NCBI RefSeq assembly: GCF_004784465.1 | Contig: NZ_SRRU01000001.1 | Coordinates: 744,001-808,000 of the forward strand | Source: Streptomyces griseoluteus | Lineage (GTDB): Bacteria; Actinomycetota; Actinomycetes; Streptomycetales; Streptomycetaceae | DNA: 64,000 nt | Reading direction: 5' to 3' | In this document: positions 56,364-64,000 of the stretch, one piece after another | How the letters are laid out: each line of letters starts with the position of its first letter | Position numbering within the stretch: position 1 is the stretch's first letter | The notes under the pieces: model-generated | Told to the model about the DNA's origin: nothing | Seen by the model: the letters and a program-made list of their open reading frames with translations, nothing else | Databases searched by the model: none | Made by a program: the position numbers and the translations under genes

Positions 56364-58064
56364 ATGGACGCTCACGCGATCGAAGAAGGCCGCCGGCGGT
56401 GGCAGGACCGGTATGACCGCGCGCGGAAGCGCGACGCGGATTTCAGTACGTTGTCGGGGGACGCGGTCGAACCGGTGTACGGGCCGCGGAGCGGGGACGT
56501 GTACGAGGGGTTCGAGCGGATCGGGTGGCCGGGGGAGTACCCCTTCACCCGGGGGCTGCACGCGACGGGGTACCGGGGGCGGACCTGGACCATCCGCCAG
56601 TTCGCCGGGTTCGGCAACGCGGAGCAGACGAACGAGCGGTACAAGATGATCCTCGCGGCGGGCGGCGGCGGGCTGTCCGTGGCCTTCGACATGCCGACCC
56701 TGATGGGCCGCGACTCCGACGACCCGCGCGCGCTGGGCGAGGTCGGGCACTGCGGGGTGGCCATCGACTCGGCAGCCGACATGGAGGTCCTCTTCGGGGA
56801 CATCCCGCTCGGCGACGTCACCACCTCGATGACGATCAGCGGTCCCGCCGTCCCCGTCTTCTGCATGTACCTGGTCGCCGCCGAGCGCCAGGGCGTCGAC
56901 CCGGCGGTGCTGAACGGCACGCTGCAGACCGACATCTTCAAGGAGTACATCGCCCAGAAGGAGTGGCTCTTCCAGCCCGAGCCGCACCTCCGCCTCATCG
57001 GCGACCTGATGGAGCACTGCGCGGCCGGCATCCCCGCCTACAAGCCGCTCTCCGTCTCCGGCTACCACATCCGCGAGGCCGGGGCCACGGCCGCGCAGGA
57101 GCTGGCGTACACCCTCGCGGACGGCTTCGGATACGTCGAGCTGGGCCTCTCCCGCGGCCTCGACGTGGACGTCTTCGCCCCCGGCCTCAGCTTCTTCTTC
57201 GACGCCCACGTGGACTTCTTCGAGGAGATCGCCAAGTTCCGTGCCGCCCGGCGCATCTGGGCCCGCTGGATGCGGGACGTGTACGGGGCGAAGACCGACA
57301 AGGCGCAGTGGCTCCGCTTCCACACCCAGACCGCCGGGGTCTCGCTGACCGCGCAGCAGCCGTACAACAACGTCGTCCGTACCGCCGTGGAGGCGCTCGC
57401 GGCCGTGCTCGGCGGCACCAACTCGCTGCACACCAACGCCCTGGACGAGACCCTGGCCCTGCCCAGTGAGCAGGCCGCGGAGATCGCGCTGCGCACCCAG
57501 CAGGTGCTGATGGAGGAGACCGGCATCGCCAACGTCGCGGACCCGCTGGGCGGTTCCTGGTACATCGAGCAGCTCACCGACCGCATCGAGGCGGACGCCG
57601 AGAAGATCTTCGAGCAGATCAAGGAGCGGGGCCTGAGGGCGCACCCCGACGGGCAGCACCCCATCGGCCCCATCACCTCCGGCATCCTGCGCGGCATCGA
57701 GGACGGCTGGTTCACCGGCGAGATCGCCGAGTCCGCCTTCCGCTACCAGCAGTCGCTGGAGAAGGGCGAGAAGCGGGTCGTCGGCGTCAACGTCGCCACC
57801 GGCTCCGTCACCGGCGACCTGGAGATCCTCCGGGTCAGCCACGAGGTCGAGCGCGAGCAGGTCCGCATCCTGGCCGACCGCAAGGCCGCCCGCGACGACA
57901 CGGCCGTACGCAAGGCGCTCGACGCCATGCTGGCCGCCGCCCGCTCCGGCGCCAACATGATCGAGCCCATGCTCGAAGCGGTACGCGCGGAGGCCACCCT
58001 CGGCGAGATCTGCGGGGTGCTGCGCGACGAGTGGGGGGTGTACACCGAGCCGGCCGGGTTCTAG
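56364..58064 (+). CDS. icmA: Isobutyryl-CoA mutase large subunit IcmA
   Basis: A 566-aa B12-dependent mutase subunit that interconverts isobutyryl-CoA and n-butyryl-CoA, linking valine and fatty-acid metabolism to polyketide precursors. The length equals that of known IcmA. Two specificity residues separate it from methylmalonyl-CoA mutase: Phe80 ([14 protein letters not shown]; Tyr in MCM) and Gln198 ([11 protein letters not shown]; Arg in MCM). The cobalamin-binding domain is absent, so it needs the small partner IcmB, which is not encoded in this window. The C-terminus is helical. A 22-bp palindrome lies just upstream. A TetR regulator is encoded convergently after it. Confidence 0.95.
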   Translation: MDAHAIEEGRRRWQDRYDRARKRDADFSTLSGDAVEPVYGPRSGDVYEGFERIGWPGEYPFTRGLHATGYRGRTWTIRQFAGFGNAEQTNERYKMILAAGGGGLSVAFDMPTLMGRDSDDPRALGEVGHCGVAIDSAADMEVLFGDIPLGDVTTSMTISGPAVPVFCMYLVAAERQGVDPAVLNGTLQTDIFKEYIAQKEWLFQPEPHLRLIGDLMEHCAAGIPAYKPLSVSGYHIREAGATAAQELAYTLADGFGYVELGLSRGLDVDVFAPGLSFFFDAHVDFFEEIAKFRAARRIWARWMRDVYGAKTDKAQWLRFHTQTAGVSLTAQQPYNNVVRTAVEALAAVLGGTNSLHTNALDETLALPSEQAAEIALRTQQVLMEETGIANVADPLGGSWYIEQLTDRIEADAEKIFEQIKERGLRAHPDGQHPIGPITSGILRGIEDGWFTGEIAESAFRYQQSLEKGEKRVVGVNVATGSVTGDLEILRVSHEVEREQVRILADRKAARDDTAVRKALDAMLAAARSGANMIEPMLEAVRAEATLGEICGVLRDEWGVYTEPAGF

Positions 58065-58070
58065 CCCCCG

Positions 58071-58721
58071 TCAACTCACCGTCTTCCCCGGCGGGGTGAG
58101 GTTCGGGGCCGGGGTGGTGAGGCCCAGGAGGAGGATGTGGGTGAAGCCCCGTGCCCACTCCTCGTCAGCCGGCTTGCCGCTGACCAGCGTGCGGTGCACC
58201 ACCGCGCCGGCTGCCATGTCGAAGATCAGGTCGACCGTGCGCGCGGACTCCTCCGGGTCGGCCTCCGGCGGAAGTTCTCCCCGTTCCTGGGCCCGCGCCC
58301 GACCGGCCAGGACCAGCCGCTTCTGCCGCTCCACGATCGAGGTGCGCACCCGCTCGCGCAGCGCGTCGTCCCGTGTCGACTCCGCGACCACGCCCATCAG
58401 CCCGCACTTGGCCTCCGGGCGGTTCAGGATCGCCGCGAACTGGAGCACCACGCCCTCGATGTCGGCCGCCAGCGACCCCCGGTCGGGCAGCACCAGCTCG
58501 TCGAACAGCTCCGCCACCGCGTCCACCACCAGCTCGTGCTTGCCCGACCAGCGGCGGTAGAGCGTCGTCTTCGCCACCCCGGCCCGCGCGGCCACGTCCG
58601 ACAAGGTGAGCCCGGACCAGCCCAGTTCCACCAGCCCCTCCCGCGTCGCGGCCAGGATCGCGGCATCCGCGGCGGCGCTGCGCGGGCGCCCGGTACGGCT
58701 GGCGGGGGTGCGGCTCTGCAT
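58071..58721 (-). CDS. TetR-family transcriptional regulator
   Basis: A 216-aa regulator. The N-terminal HTH spans about residues 15-60 (AILAATREGLVELGWSGLTL, VAARAGVAKTTLYRRWSGKH), followed by a C-terminal ligand domain ending in LLLGLTTPAPN. ATG 58721; only a weak ribosome binding site precedes it. It converges on icmA (6-bp gap). A perfect 8-1-8 palindrome (58805-58821) upstream is the probable operator. Confidence 0.92.
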   Translation of the reverse strand: MQSRTPASRTGRPRSAAADAAILAATREGLVELGWSGLTLSDVAARAGVAKTTLYRRWSGKHELVVDAVAELFDELVLPDRGSLAADIEGVVLQFAAILNRPEAKCGLMGVVAESTRDDALRERVRTSIVERQKRLVLAGRARAQERGELPPEADPEESARTVDLIFDMAAGAVVHRTLVSGKPADEEWARGFTHILLLGLTTPAPNLTPPGKTVS

Positions 58722-58804
58722 GAGGAGGACCCTAACCGGCCACCTCGACATGTCGTGAGGGAGATCACCGGAAACCACTGTCGTGGAACCCCTCACTGCT
58801 ATTA

Positions 58805-58821
58805 CGCTACGACTCGTAGCG
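58805..58821. promoter_or_regulatory. Palindromic operator between TetR and thioredoxin genes
   Basis: CGCTACGA-C-TCGTAGCG is a perfect 17-bp inverted repeat, in the divergent region between the TetR gene (start 58721) and the thioredoxin gene (start 58945). This layout is typical of TetR autoregulation. A second short palindrome CGACATGTCG occurs at 58745-58754. Confidence 0.7.
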
Positions 58822-58944
58822 AAAGCTCGTGACGGACGTACACGGGCGATGACCACTGGCGCGGGTGGGGACCCGGCGCCGACCGCGATCGCCGACCACG
58901 ATCGTGTTTTTCCTTCATGCGCCGGAACGGGGGAGGATGGACGC

Positions 58945-59916
58945 ATGCAGCCACGGAACATGTCCATGAGCGGCGTCGTCGACCTCGCCGCGGTGAAGGC
59001 GGCCCAGGAGGCCAAGGCCAAGGCGGAGCAGGCGCGCGCCGAAGCCGCCCGGCACGGCGGCGCGGGCGCGGTGTCGCCGGCCGACCTCGTCATCGACGTC
59101 GATGAGGCGGGCTTCGAGCGCGAAGTCCTCCAGCGCTCCGCCGAAGTCCCGGTCGTCATCGACTTCTGGGCCGAATGGTGTCAGCCCTGCAAGCAGCTCA
59201 GCCCGGTGCTGGAGCGGCTGGCCGTCGAGTACAACGGGCGCTTCCTGCTCGCCAAGGTCGACGTCGACGCCAACCAGATGCTGATGCAGCAGTTCGGGGT
59301 CCAGGGGATTCCCGCCGTCTTCGCGGTCGTCGCGGGACAGGCGCTGCCCCTCTTCCAGGGCGCGGCGGACGAGCAGCAGATCCGGGAGACCCTCGACCAG
59401 TTGATCCAGGTCGCCGAGCAGCGCTTCGGCCTGACCGGTCTGACCGTCGACCCGGACGCCGCTCCGGGCGCCGCCCCCGCCGCCGAGGTGCCGGAGGGGC
59501 CGTACGACGCCCTGCTGGCCGCCGCCGTCGAGGCGCTGGACGCGGGCGACCTCGGCGGTGCCGTCCAGGCGTACCGCAATGTGCTGGCGGACGACCCGGC
59601 CAACACCGAGGCCAAACTCGGTCTCGCGCAGGCCGAGTTGCTCCAGCGCGTACAGGGGATGGACCCGCAGCGCGTGCGCCGGGAGGCGGCCGAGAAGCCC
59701 GGTGACGCGGAGGCCCAGATCGCCGCCGCCGACCTGGATCTGGTGGGCGGTCATGTCGAGGACGCCTTCGGCCGGCTCACCGACACCGTGAGCCGTACCG
59801 CCGGCGACGACCGGGACGCGGTGCGCCGCCGGCTGCTGGAGCTGTTCGAGGTCGTGGGCGCCGACGACCCGAGGGTGGTGGCCGCGCGCAGAGCCCTGGC
59901 GCGGGCGCTGTTCTGA
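58945..59916 (+). CDS. Thioredoxin-TPR co-chaperone (CnoX/YbbN-like)
   Basis: A 323-aa protein with a short Ala/Lys/Glu helical N-terminus and a thioredoxin domain (about 45-160) with redox site W-C79-Q-P-C82. A helical TPR-like C-terminal region follows (AAAVEALDAGDLGGAVQAYR, NTEAKLGLAQAELLQRV). Related proteins act as redox-active holdases. Here both active-site cysteines are present. ATG 58945 follows GGGGGAGGATGG. Confidence 0.92.
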   Translation: MQPRNMSMSGVVDLAAVKAAQEAKAKAEQARAEAARHGGAGAVSPADLVIDVDEAGFEREVLQRSAEVPVVIDFWAEWCQPCKQLSPVLERLAVEYNGRFLLAKVDVDANQMLMQQFGVQGIPAVFAVVAGQALPLFQGAADEQQIRETLDQLIQVAEQRFGLTGLTVDPDAAPGAAPAAEVPEGPYDALLAAAVEALDAGDLGGAVQAYRNVLADDPANTEAKLGLAQAELLQRVQGMDPQRVRREAAEKPGDAEAQIAAADLDLVGGHVEDAFGRLTDTVSRTAGDDRDAVRRRLLELFEVVGADDPRVVAARRALARALF

Positions 59917-59988
59917 CGCCGCGTCGGGGCGCGGGGCGCCTGATACCGGGCTCGCCGAATGGCCGATCTGGTGCGTGAGTGATCACGC

Positions 59989-60007
59989 TTTACCAAAACT
60001 TGGTAAA
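59989..60007. promoter_or_regulatory. 19-bp palindrome TTTACCAA-AAC-TTGGTAAA
   Basis: A perfect 8-3-8 inverted repeat, AT-rich against its surroundings. Size and composition suit a dimeric repressor site. No known regulator can be matched. Confidence 0.6.
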
Positions 60008-60036
60008 CCAGCCTCCTGTTACTCCGAGTAAGTCAC

Positions 60037-60076
60037 AGCCGTTGATCTGTCCGGCTTCGTCCAAGGATCAACGGCT
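60037..60076 (+). terminator. Inverted repeat, probable terminator of thioredoxin gene
   Basis: AGCCGTTGATC (60037-60047) and GATCAACGGCT (60066-60076) are exact complements with an 18-nt loop, and TTG follows. It lies 120 nt beyond the thioredoxin stop. Confidence 0.5.
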
Positions 60077-60141
60077 TTGCTCTGCCCACTGATGGCACGG
60101 TCTGTCGCGCTCCGAGACCGCTGGGTCGTTGTTCGGTTATC

Positions 60142-60167
60142 GCGCCGTTACTAGCCGGTAACGGCGC
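60142..60167. repeat. Perfect 10-bp inverted repeat
   Basis: GCGCCGTTAC (60142-60151) pairs with GTAACGGCGC (60158-60167) around TAGCCG. It may be a hairpin in RNA or an operator. Function unknown. Confidence 0.6.
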
Positions 60168-60270
60168 CCCTTGTGCGGGCGGCGAGAATGCACCACGATC
60201 GGCCACGCTCGGTCCATTTCCGCACCCCGGCAGCCGGCCGGGAAGCGGGAGACTCTGGGTCCCCACCGAG

Positions 60271-60299
60271 CAGAGCCGGCGGCAGTGGCGCCGGCTCTG
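60271..60299. repeat. Perfect 11-bp inverted repeat
   Basis: CAGAGCCGGCG (60271-60281) pairs with CGCCGGCTCTG (60289-60299) around GCAGTGG. It forms a stable hairpin upstream of the DUF6230 gene. Confidence 0.6.
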
Positions 60300-60539
60300 G
60301 GGCAGGGGGGTCTTCGCCTTCCCGGTGAAGCCTGTCCCGAAGGTTGTGCGTGATGTGCGTCAGGCGCGACCAGTGGTTGTCGCTCGGGGGTGAACGCCGG
60401 TTGTTCGGGTGCGGGTTCGTGCCGCCGAGCACGGGCGCTCCCCTTCCCGAGGACGTAGCACTTCTCCCATCCCTGCCCGGCCGAGCCGCCCGCTGGGGCG
60501 ATTCCGGGACAGGAGATGTACGTCCGAGAAGGAGGAAAT

Positions 60540-61190
60540 ATGGAGTCCCAGGTGCGTGGCGGGACCAGATGGAAGCGCTTCGCTGTGGTCATGGTGCCCA
60601 GCGTCGCCGCAACGGCCGTGATAGGCGTCGCCCTCGCGCAGGGTGCACTCGCCGCGTCGTTCAGCGTGTCCGGTCAGTCGTTCAAGGTGACGGCCGAGAC
60701 GCTCAACGGCACCGGTTTCTCGCAGTACGGCGCGGTCGACTCGGGTTACACCCTGAGCGGCGAGAAGACGGCGCATCCGGTGGCGGTGTCGGCGTTCTCC
60801 AAGGCCACGATCCACAAGATGTGCCAGTCGGTCGTCACCCCCGTCCCGGGAATCGGTTCGGTCACGCTGCGGCTGACGGCCGGTGACAGCTCCGACCCGA
60901 AGAAGCAGGTCGAGGCCGAGAACCTGTACATCGACGTCGAGGACCTGGGCGCTGACGCCACGTTCCACGACATCAACATCGGTGTCGCGGCCAAGGACCT
61001 CAAGGGTCCCGGCATCAAGAGCGGTGAGATCGCCAACAAGCAGGCGAACCCGTACGGGTTCGCCCAGGAGGCGACCAGGGCCGAGCTGACCGGTGTGAAG
61101 CAGACGGCGTGGGCCACCACCGCCGGAACCTTCAAGCTCAACGGGCTGCACATGGGCCTGTCCACGGGCACCAAGGCCGAGTGCTACTAG
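60540..61190 (+). CDS. DUF6230 family secreted protein
   Basis: A 216-aa protein with a signal-like N-terminal helix (FAVVMVPSVAATAVIGVALA, possible cut after ALA) and a beta-rich outer domain (ASFSVSGQSFKVTAETLNGT, YIDVEDLGADATFHDINIGV, NPYGFAQEATRAELTGVK). It ends in Ala-Glu-Cys-Tyr, with another Cys in HKMCQSV that could form a disulphide. ATG 60540 follows AAGGAGGAAAT. It is first in a three-gene cassette with a DUF6114 membrane protein and a Pro/Ser-rich secreted protein. Function unknown. Confidence 0.85.
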   Translation: MESQVRGGTRWKRFAVVMVPSVAATAVIGVALAQGALAASFSVSGQSFKVTAETLNGTGFSQYGAVDSGYTLSGEKTAHPVAVSAFSKATIHKMCQSVVTPVPGIGSVTLRLTAGDSSDPKKQVEAENLYIDVEDLGADATFHDINIGVAAKDLKGPGIKSGEIANKQANPYGFAQEATRAELTGVKQTAWATTAGTFKLNGLHMGLSTGTKAECY

Positions 61191-61199
61191 GCACGGCCT

Positions 61200-61233
61200 G
61201 ACGGGCGGGGGAGTGAGAGCTCCCCCGCCCGTC
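61200..61233 (+). terminator. Hairpin after DUF6230 gene
   Basis: GACGGGCGGGGGAG (61200-61213) is exactly complementary to CTCCCCCGCCCGTC (61220-61233), with loop TGAGAG. No T tract follows. It may reduce or stabilise transcription into the DUF6114 gene. Confidence 0.65.
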
Positions 61234-61306
61234 CACTCTCCGGCCGCCGCTTCACCCGCGGCCCACATCTTCACCACAGCAATGCCGCACCAGGGAGCTG
61301 TTTTCC

Positions 61307-61834
61307 ATGAGCGCCGAGACTCCTGCCGCCGCACCCGGTCAGTTCACCCGCCGGAGGCTGCAGTTCCGCGCCTGGCGGGGCGCCCGGCCTTTCTGGGCCG
61401 GTCTGTTCGTCATGCTCGGTGGCTTTCCGATCATGTACTTCCCGTACGCCCATCTTCAGATCGGTCATCTGACGGTGGCGATGGCCACCACCGCCGGAGC
61501 CGGTTCGCTGATCATCGGCGTGCTGCTCATCGTGCTGGGCATCAGCCTCTGGTTCCAGAAGCATGTACGGGTGTTCGCGGGCGTCGCGGCGATCCTGCTC
61601 GCGCTGGTGTCCATCCCCGTGTCCAACTTCGGCGGCTTCGTCATCGGCTTCCTCCTCTCCATGGTGGGCGGTGCCATGGGCATCGCCTGGTCGCCCGGTC
61701 CGGCGGCGAAGGCGGAGGAGTCCGGCCGGTACGGCGTCCCCGCCCCGCGCGGCGAGGAGCCGGTGAGCGCGCCGATGGACCTGTCAGGAACGAGCCCGGC
61801 CAACGAGGCGAACGGGAGGCACAGTGCCGGCTGA
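61307..61834 (+). CDS. DUF6114 family membrane protein
   Basis: A 175-aa protein with four predicted helices (FWAGLFVMLGGFPIMYFPYA, VAMATTAGAGSLIIGVLLIV, VFAGVAAILLALVSIPVSNF, FVIGFLLSMVGGAMGIAW) and hydrophilic ends. The N-terminus has a basic RRRLQFRAWRGARPFW patch. ATG 61307. It overlaps the next gene by 11 bp, so the two are translated together. It may form the membrane part of an envelope complex with its two secreted neighbours. Confidence 0.85.
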   Translation: MSAETPAAAPGQFTRRRLQFRAWRGARPFWAGLFVMLGGFPIMYFPYAHLQIGHLTVAMATTAGAGSLIIGVLLIVLGISLWFQKHVRVFAGVAAILLALVSIPVSNFGGFVIGFLLSMVGGAMGIAWSPGPAAKAEESGRYGVPAPRGEEPVSAPMDLSGTSPANEANGRHSAG

Positions 61835-63167
61835 CGAGGTGACCCACGGGCCCGATGTGGACGGGTCCCGTGCGAGAACCGGGCCCCGCCACGCGGCCCC
61901 CAAGAAGCTGCTGTTCACCCGGCTCCACATGCCGGCCGGGAAGGCCATCGCCTCCGTGGCGATGCCGACGGCGGTACTGATGGGCATGGGTTTCACGTCC
62001 ACGCTCGCCATCGCCGACAGCGGCGGCGGTACCCCGGCCTCCAACAGCCAGAAGGCGGCCGACTACAAGGACTGCGTCGAGGCGCTGGGCGGCAAGGTGG
62101 ACGGCACCTCCGCGAGCCCCTCGCCCTCCGCGGACAAGAGCACCGGCCCGTCCACGCCCAGCCCCTCGGCGTCCGCCGGGGACAAGGCCGGTGCGGGTGA
62201 CGGCAAGGCGTCCTCGCCGGATTCAGGTTCCGGCGATGACGACAAGGGCGGCAGCCCCGCCACCGGTTCCTCGTCCGCTTCGAAGCCCGCGGCCGCGCCC
62301 TCCGCGCAGGCGCCGGCCGCGAAGGACACCTCCGCCGGCACCCCCGCGCCGTCCGCGAGTTCCAAGGGCGCCGACGGCGGGCTGCTCGGGACGATCGGGG
62401 ACGCCCTCGGGGACGTACTGACCGGTGGCAAGCAGGCCGGCACGCCGTCCGCGACTCCGACGCCCTCCGTGACCGAGCCCGCGCCGTCCGCCTCCAGCAC
62501 CCCCGCGCCCTCCGCCTCCTCCCCGGCCCCCACGAAGGGCGACGAGGACAAGCCGGCCGGGAAGACGGCCGACGCCCCCGCAGCGGGAGCCAAGAGTTCG
62601 GCGCAGGCCGGTGAGAAGGCCGGGGAGACCCCCGCGCCGAGCACCTCGGCCAGCTCCACCCCCAGCCCCTCCGCGAGCGCCTCCGACGCCGCCGAGGACT
62701 GCGAGAAGGCCACGGACGACGTCGGCGGCATCGACAACAAGCAGCTCCTCGCCGACGACCCCTGGTACCTCAACGCCAGCTCGCTGCTGCTCAAGGGCGC
62801 CGACTACCAGGGCGTCGTCCAGGTACGGACCGCGAGCGGCAAGGTCAAGAAGGTGCTGAAGTACGTCATCTCCGACGGCACCGACATCGGCGACCTGCAC
62901 CAGACGGTGAAGGACAAGGCGTCCGGCAAGACGTACCACGTCCAGGCCGGCAAGGGCACGACGTCCACGATCCGCGGCGGCGACACCACCATGTACACCG
63001 AGAGCATCTCGGGCAAGCTGTTCGGTCTGATCCCGATCACCTTCAGCCCGGACAGCCCGCCGCCGCTGAACATCCCGCTGATCTACTTCACCGACGTCAC
63101 CGTCCAGCAGGCCGCCCAGTTCGGCGGCACGCTGACCATCCCCAAGCTGCACCAGTACGCCGACTGA
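61824..63167 (+). CDS. Secreted protein with Pro/Ser/Ala-rich linker
   Basis: A 447-aa protein from GTG 61824. A basic N-terminus leads to a signal-like helix (AIASVAMPTAVLMGMGFTST, about residues 41-65), then a short Cys-containing segment (DYKDCVEALGGKVDG). A roughly 190-residue low-complexity linker of Ser, Pro, Ala, Thr and Gly follows. A C-terminal domain of about 155 residues ends the protein (AEDCEKATDDVGGIDNKQLL, YLNASSLLLKGADYQGVVQV, GLIPITFSPDSPPPLNIPLI). Two cysteines may pair across the linker. It probably spans the cell wall, with its ends at different layers. No known family is recognised. Confidence 0.8.
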   Translation: MPADEVTHGPDVDGSRARTGPRHAAPKKLLFTRLHMPAGKAIASVAMPTAVLMGMGFTSTLAIADSGGGTPASNSQKAADYKDCVEALGGKVDGTSASPSPSADKSTGPSTPSPSASAGDKAGAGDGKASSPDSGSGDDDKGGSPATGSSSASKPAAAPSAQAPAAKDTSAGTPAPSASSKGADGGLLGTIGDALGDVLTGGKQAGTPSATPTPSVTEPAPSASSTPAPSASSPAPTKGDEDKPAGKTADAPAAGAKSSAQAGEKAGETPAPSTSASSTPSPSASASDAAEDCEKATDDVGGIDNKQLLADDPWYLNASSLLLKGADYQGVVQVRTASGKVKKVLKYVISDGTDIGDLHQTVKDKASGKTYHVQAGKGTTSTIRGGDTTMYTESISGKLFGLIPITFSPDSPPPLNIPLIYFTDVTVQQAAQFGGTLTIPKLHQYAD

Positions 63168-63203
63168 AGCACCACCACGAGCCCGTCCGGGAGCCGCACG
63201 ACA

Positions 63204-63244
63204 CCGTGGCCCGGTCCCCCTCAGCGAGGGGGACCGGGCCACGG
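63204..63244. terminator. Strong bidirectional terminator
   Basis: CCGTGGCCCGGTCCCCCT (63204-63221) is exactly complementary to AGGGGGACCGGGCCACGG (63227-63244) with loop CAGCG. It lies between the convergent cassette and pyk genes and can serve both. Confidence 0.9.
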
Positions 63245-63259
63245 TCCTGTCCGGGTGCG

Positions 63260-64000
63260 TCAGTCGCGGTCGCCGCCGCCGACGTGGTGCACGCGGACCA
63301 TGTTGGTGGTGCCGGGGACACCGGGGGGCGAACCCGCGGTGATGACGACCGTGTCGCCGTCGTTGAAGCGGCCCAGCTTGGCCAGCTCCTGGTCGACCAT
63401 GTCGACCATCTCGTCCGTGGTGTTGACGAACGGCACCACGTGCGACTCCACGCCCCAGCTCAGCGTGAGCTGGTTGCGGGTGCCCTCGTCCGTGGTGAAG
63501 GCCAGGATCGGCTGCGCCGCGCGGTAGCGGGAGAGCCGGCGGGCGGTGTCACCCGACTTGGTGAACGCGATCAGACCCTTGCCGCCGAGGAAGTCGGCGA
63601 TCTCGGCCGCCGCACGGGCCACCGAACCACCCTGCGTCCGCGGCTTCTTGCCCGGCACCAGCGGCTGGAGGCCCTTGGAGAGCAGCTCCTCCTCGGCCGC
63701 CTTGACGATCTTCGACATCGTCTTGACGGTCTCCACCGGGTACGCGCCCACGCTGGACTCGGCCGACAGCATGACCGCGTCCGCGCCGTCCAGGATCGCG
63801 TTGGCCACGTCGGACGCCTCGGCGCGGGTCGGCCGGGAGTTGGTGATCATCGACTCCATCATCTGGGTCGCGACGATCACCGGCTTGGCGTTGCGCCGGC
63901 ACAGCTCGATCAGGCGCTTCTGCACCATGGGGACCTTCTCGAGCGGGTACTCGACGGCGAGGTCGCCACGGGCGACCATCACACCGTCGAACGCCATCAC
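63260..64000 (-). CDS. pyk: Pyruvate kinase (C-terminal part; runs off window)
   Basis: The last ~246 residues of pyruvate kinase, which makes pyruvate and ATP from phosphoenolpyruvate. The end of the catalytic barrel is present ([48 protein letters not shown]), followed by the C-terminal allosteric domain ([36 protein letters not shown]). The N-terminal part lies beyond position 64000. Streptomyces usually have two pyk genes. Confidence 0.95.
   Translation of the reverse strand: MMAFDGVMVARGDLAVEYPLEKVPMVQKRLIELCRRNAKPVIVATQMMESMITNSRPTRAEASDVANAILDGADAVMLSAESSVGAYPVETVKTMSKIVKAAEEELLSKGLQPLVPGKKPRTQGGSVARAAAEIADFLGGKGLIAFTKSGDTARRLSRYRAAQPILAFTTDEGTRNQLTLSWGVESHVVPFVNTTDEMVDMVDQELAKLGRFNDGDTVVITAGSPPGVPGTTNMVRVHHVGGGDRD

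Larger units (their letters stand above)
59917..60539. other. Long intergenic region with four inverted repeats
   Basis: About 620 bp without a convincing gene. Open frames on either strand have no family and poor ribosome binding sites. The interval contains four inverted repeats (59989-60007, 60037-60076, 60142-60167, 60271-60299), listed separately. It probably holds the end of the thioredoxin transcript, the promoter of the DUF6230 operon and possibly a structured RNA. From 60530 the sequence GGAGGAAAT is the ribosome binding site of the next gene. Confidence 0.5.

Noticed and set aside
56364..58064. Methylmalonyl-CoA mutase large subunit (mutB)
   Set aside because: Phe80 and Gln198, the length of 566 aa and the missing cobalamin domain identify IcmA instead.

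Overview
The window is about 64 kb of very GC-rich DNA with many GTG and TTG starts, paired filP/scy cytoskeleton genes, an isobutyryl-CoA mutase subunit, a secreted GH18 chitinase and several TetR/MarR regulators. Together these point to a Streptomyces chromosome, in a core region rather than an arm. From memory, the order lysA-hom-thrC-thrB-rho-rpmE-prfA-prmC-sua5-glyA-wecA-atpIBEFHAGDC matches the corresponding stretch of S. coelicolor and is largely shared with mycobacteria. No database was consulted.

Layout. 1-1.5 kb: a gene-free stretch with a tRNA-Arg(CCG) on the minus strand, a diverged direct repeat and a six-copy 56-61 bp tandem repeat. 1.5-8.1 kb: a stand-alone response regulator, a catalytic-core-less ArgS-like protein (nrtL), then lysine and threonine synthesis (lysA, hom, thrC, thrB). 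8.1-18.7 kb: rho, an LCP cell-wall ligase, translation genes (rpmE, prfA, prmC, Sua5), a LMW-phosphatase-like protein, a SHMT paralogue and wecA. 19-26.8 kb: the complete F-ATP synthase operon. 27-30.6 kb: a DUF2550 protein, a secreted chitinase behind a promoter with the classic 12-bp chitinase repeats, a broken histidine kinase and a small secreted protein/lipoprotein pair. 30.7-38.6 kb: cobalamin adenosyltransferase, 3-hydroxyacyl-CoA dehydrogenase, a STAS protein, a membrane-anchored NTPase-like protein, nucS and others. 38.6-45.8 kb: an ABC exporter, filP and scy. 46-58.7 kb: acyl-CoA metabolism (methylmalonyl-CoA epimerase, thiolase, MeaB, IcmA) interleaved with three adjacent AIM24 genes, two DUF3817 proteins and transporter/regulator pairs. 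58.9-64 kb: a thioredoxin-TPR protein, a hairpin-rich intergenic region, a three-gene DUF6230/DUF6114/secreted-protein cassette and the C-terminal part of pyruvate kinase.

How the genes work together. The left half is housekeeping: the aspartate-family amino acids, translation termination and its quality control, and oxidative phosphorylation. The right half joins B12-dependent short-chain acyl-CoA interconversion (adenosyltransferase, epimerase, MeaB chaperone, IcmA) to polar-growth machinery and several poorly characterised envelope proteins.

The most unusual observations are family members with changed key residues: a LMW-PTP with Ser in place of the nucleophilic Cys, a SHMT with Thr in place of the PLP-anchoring Asp, a P-loop with Arg in place of Lys, and a STAS protein lacking the usual phosphoserine. 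Others are a secreted-protein gene whose only plausible start is ACG behind a perfect ribosome binding site, and the DUF6230/DUF6114 cassette, which is the best candidate here for an undescribed system.
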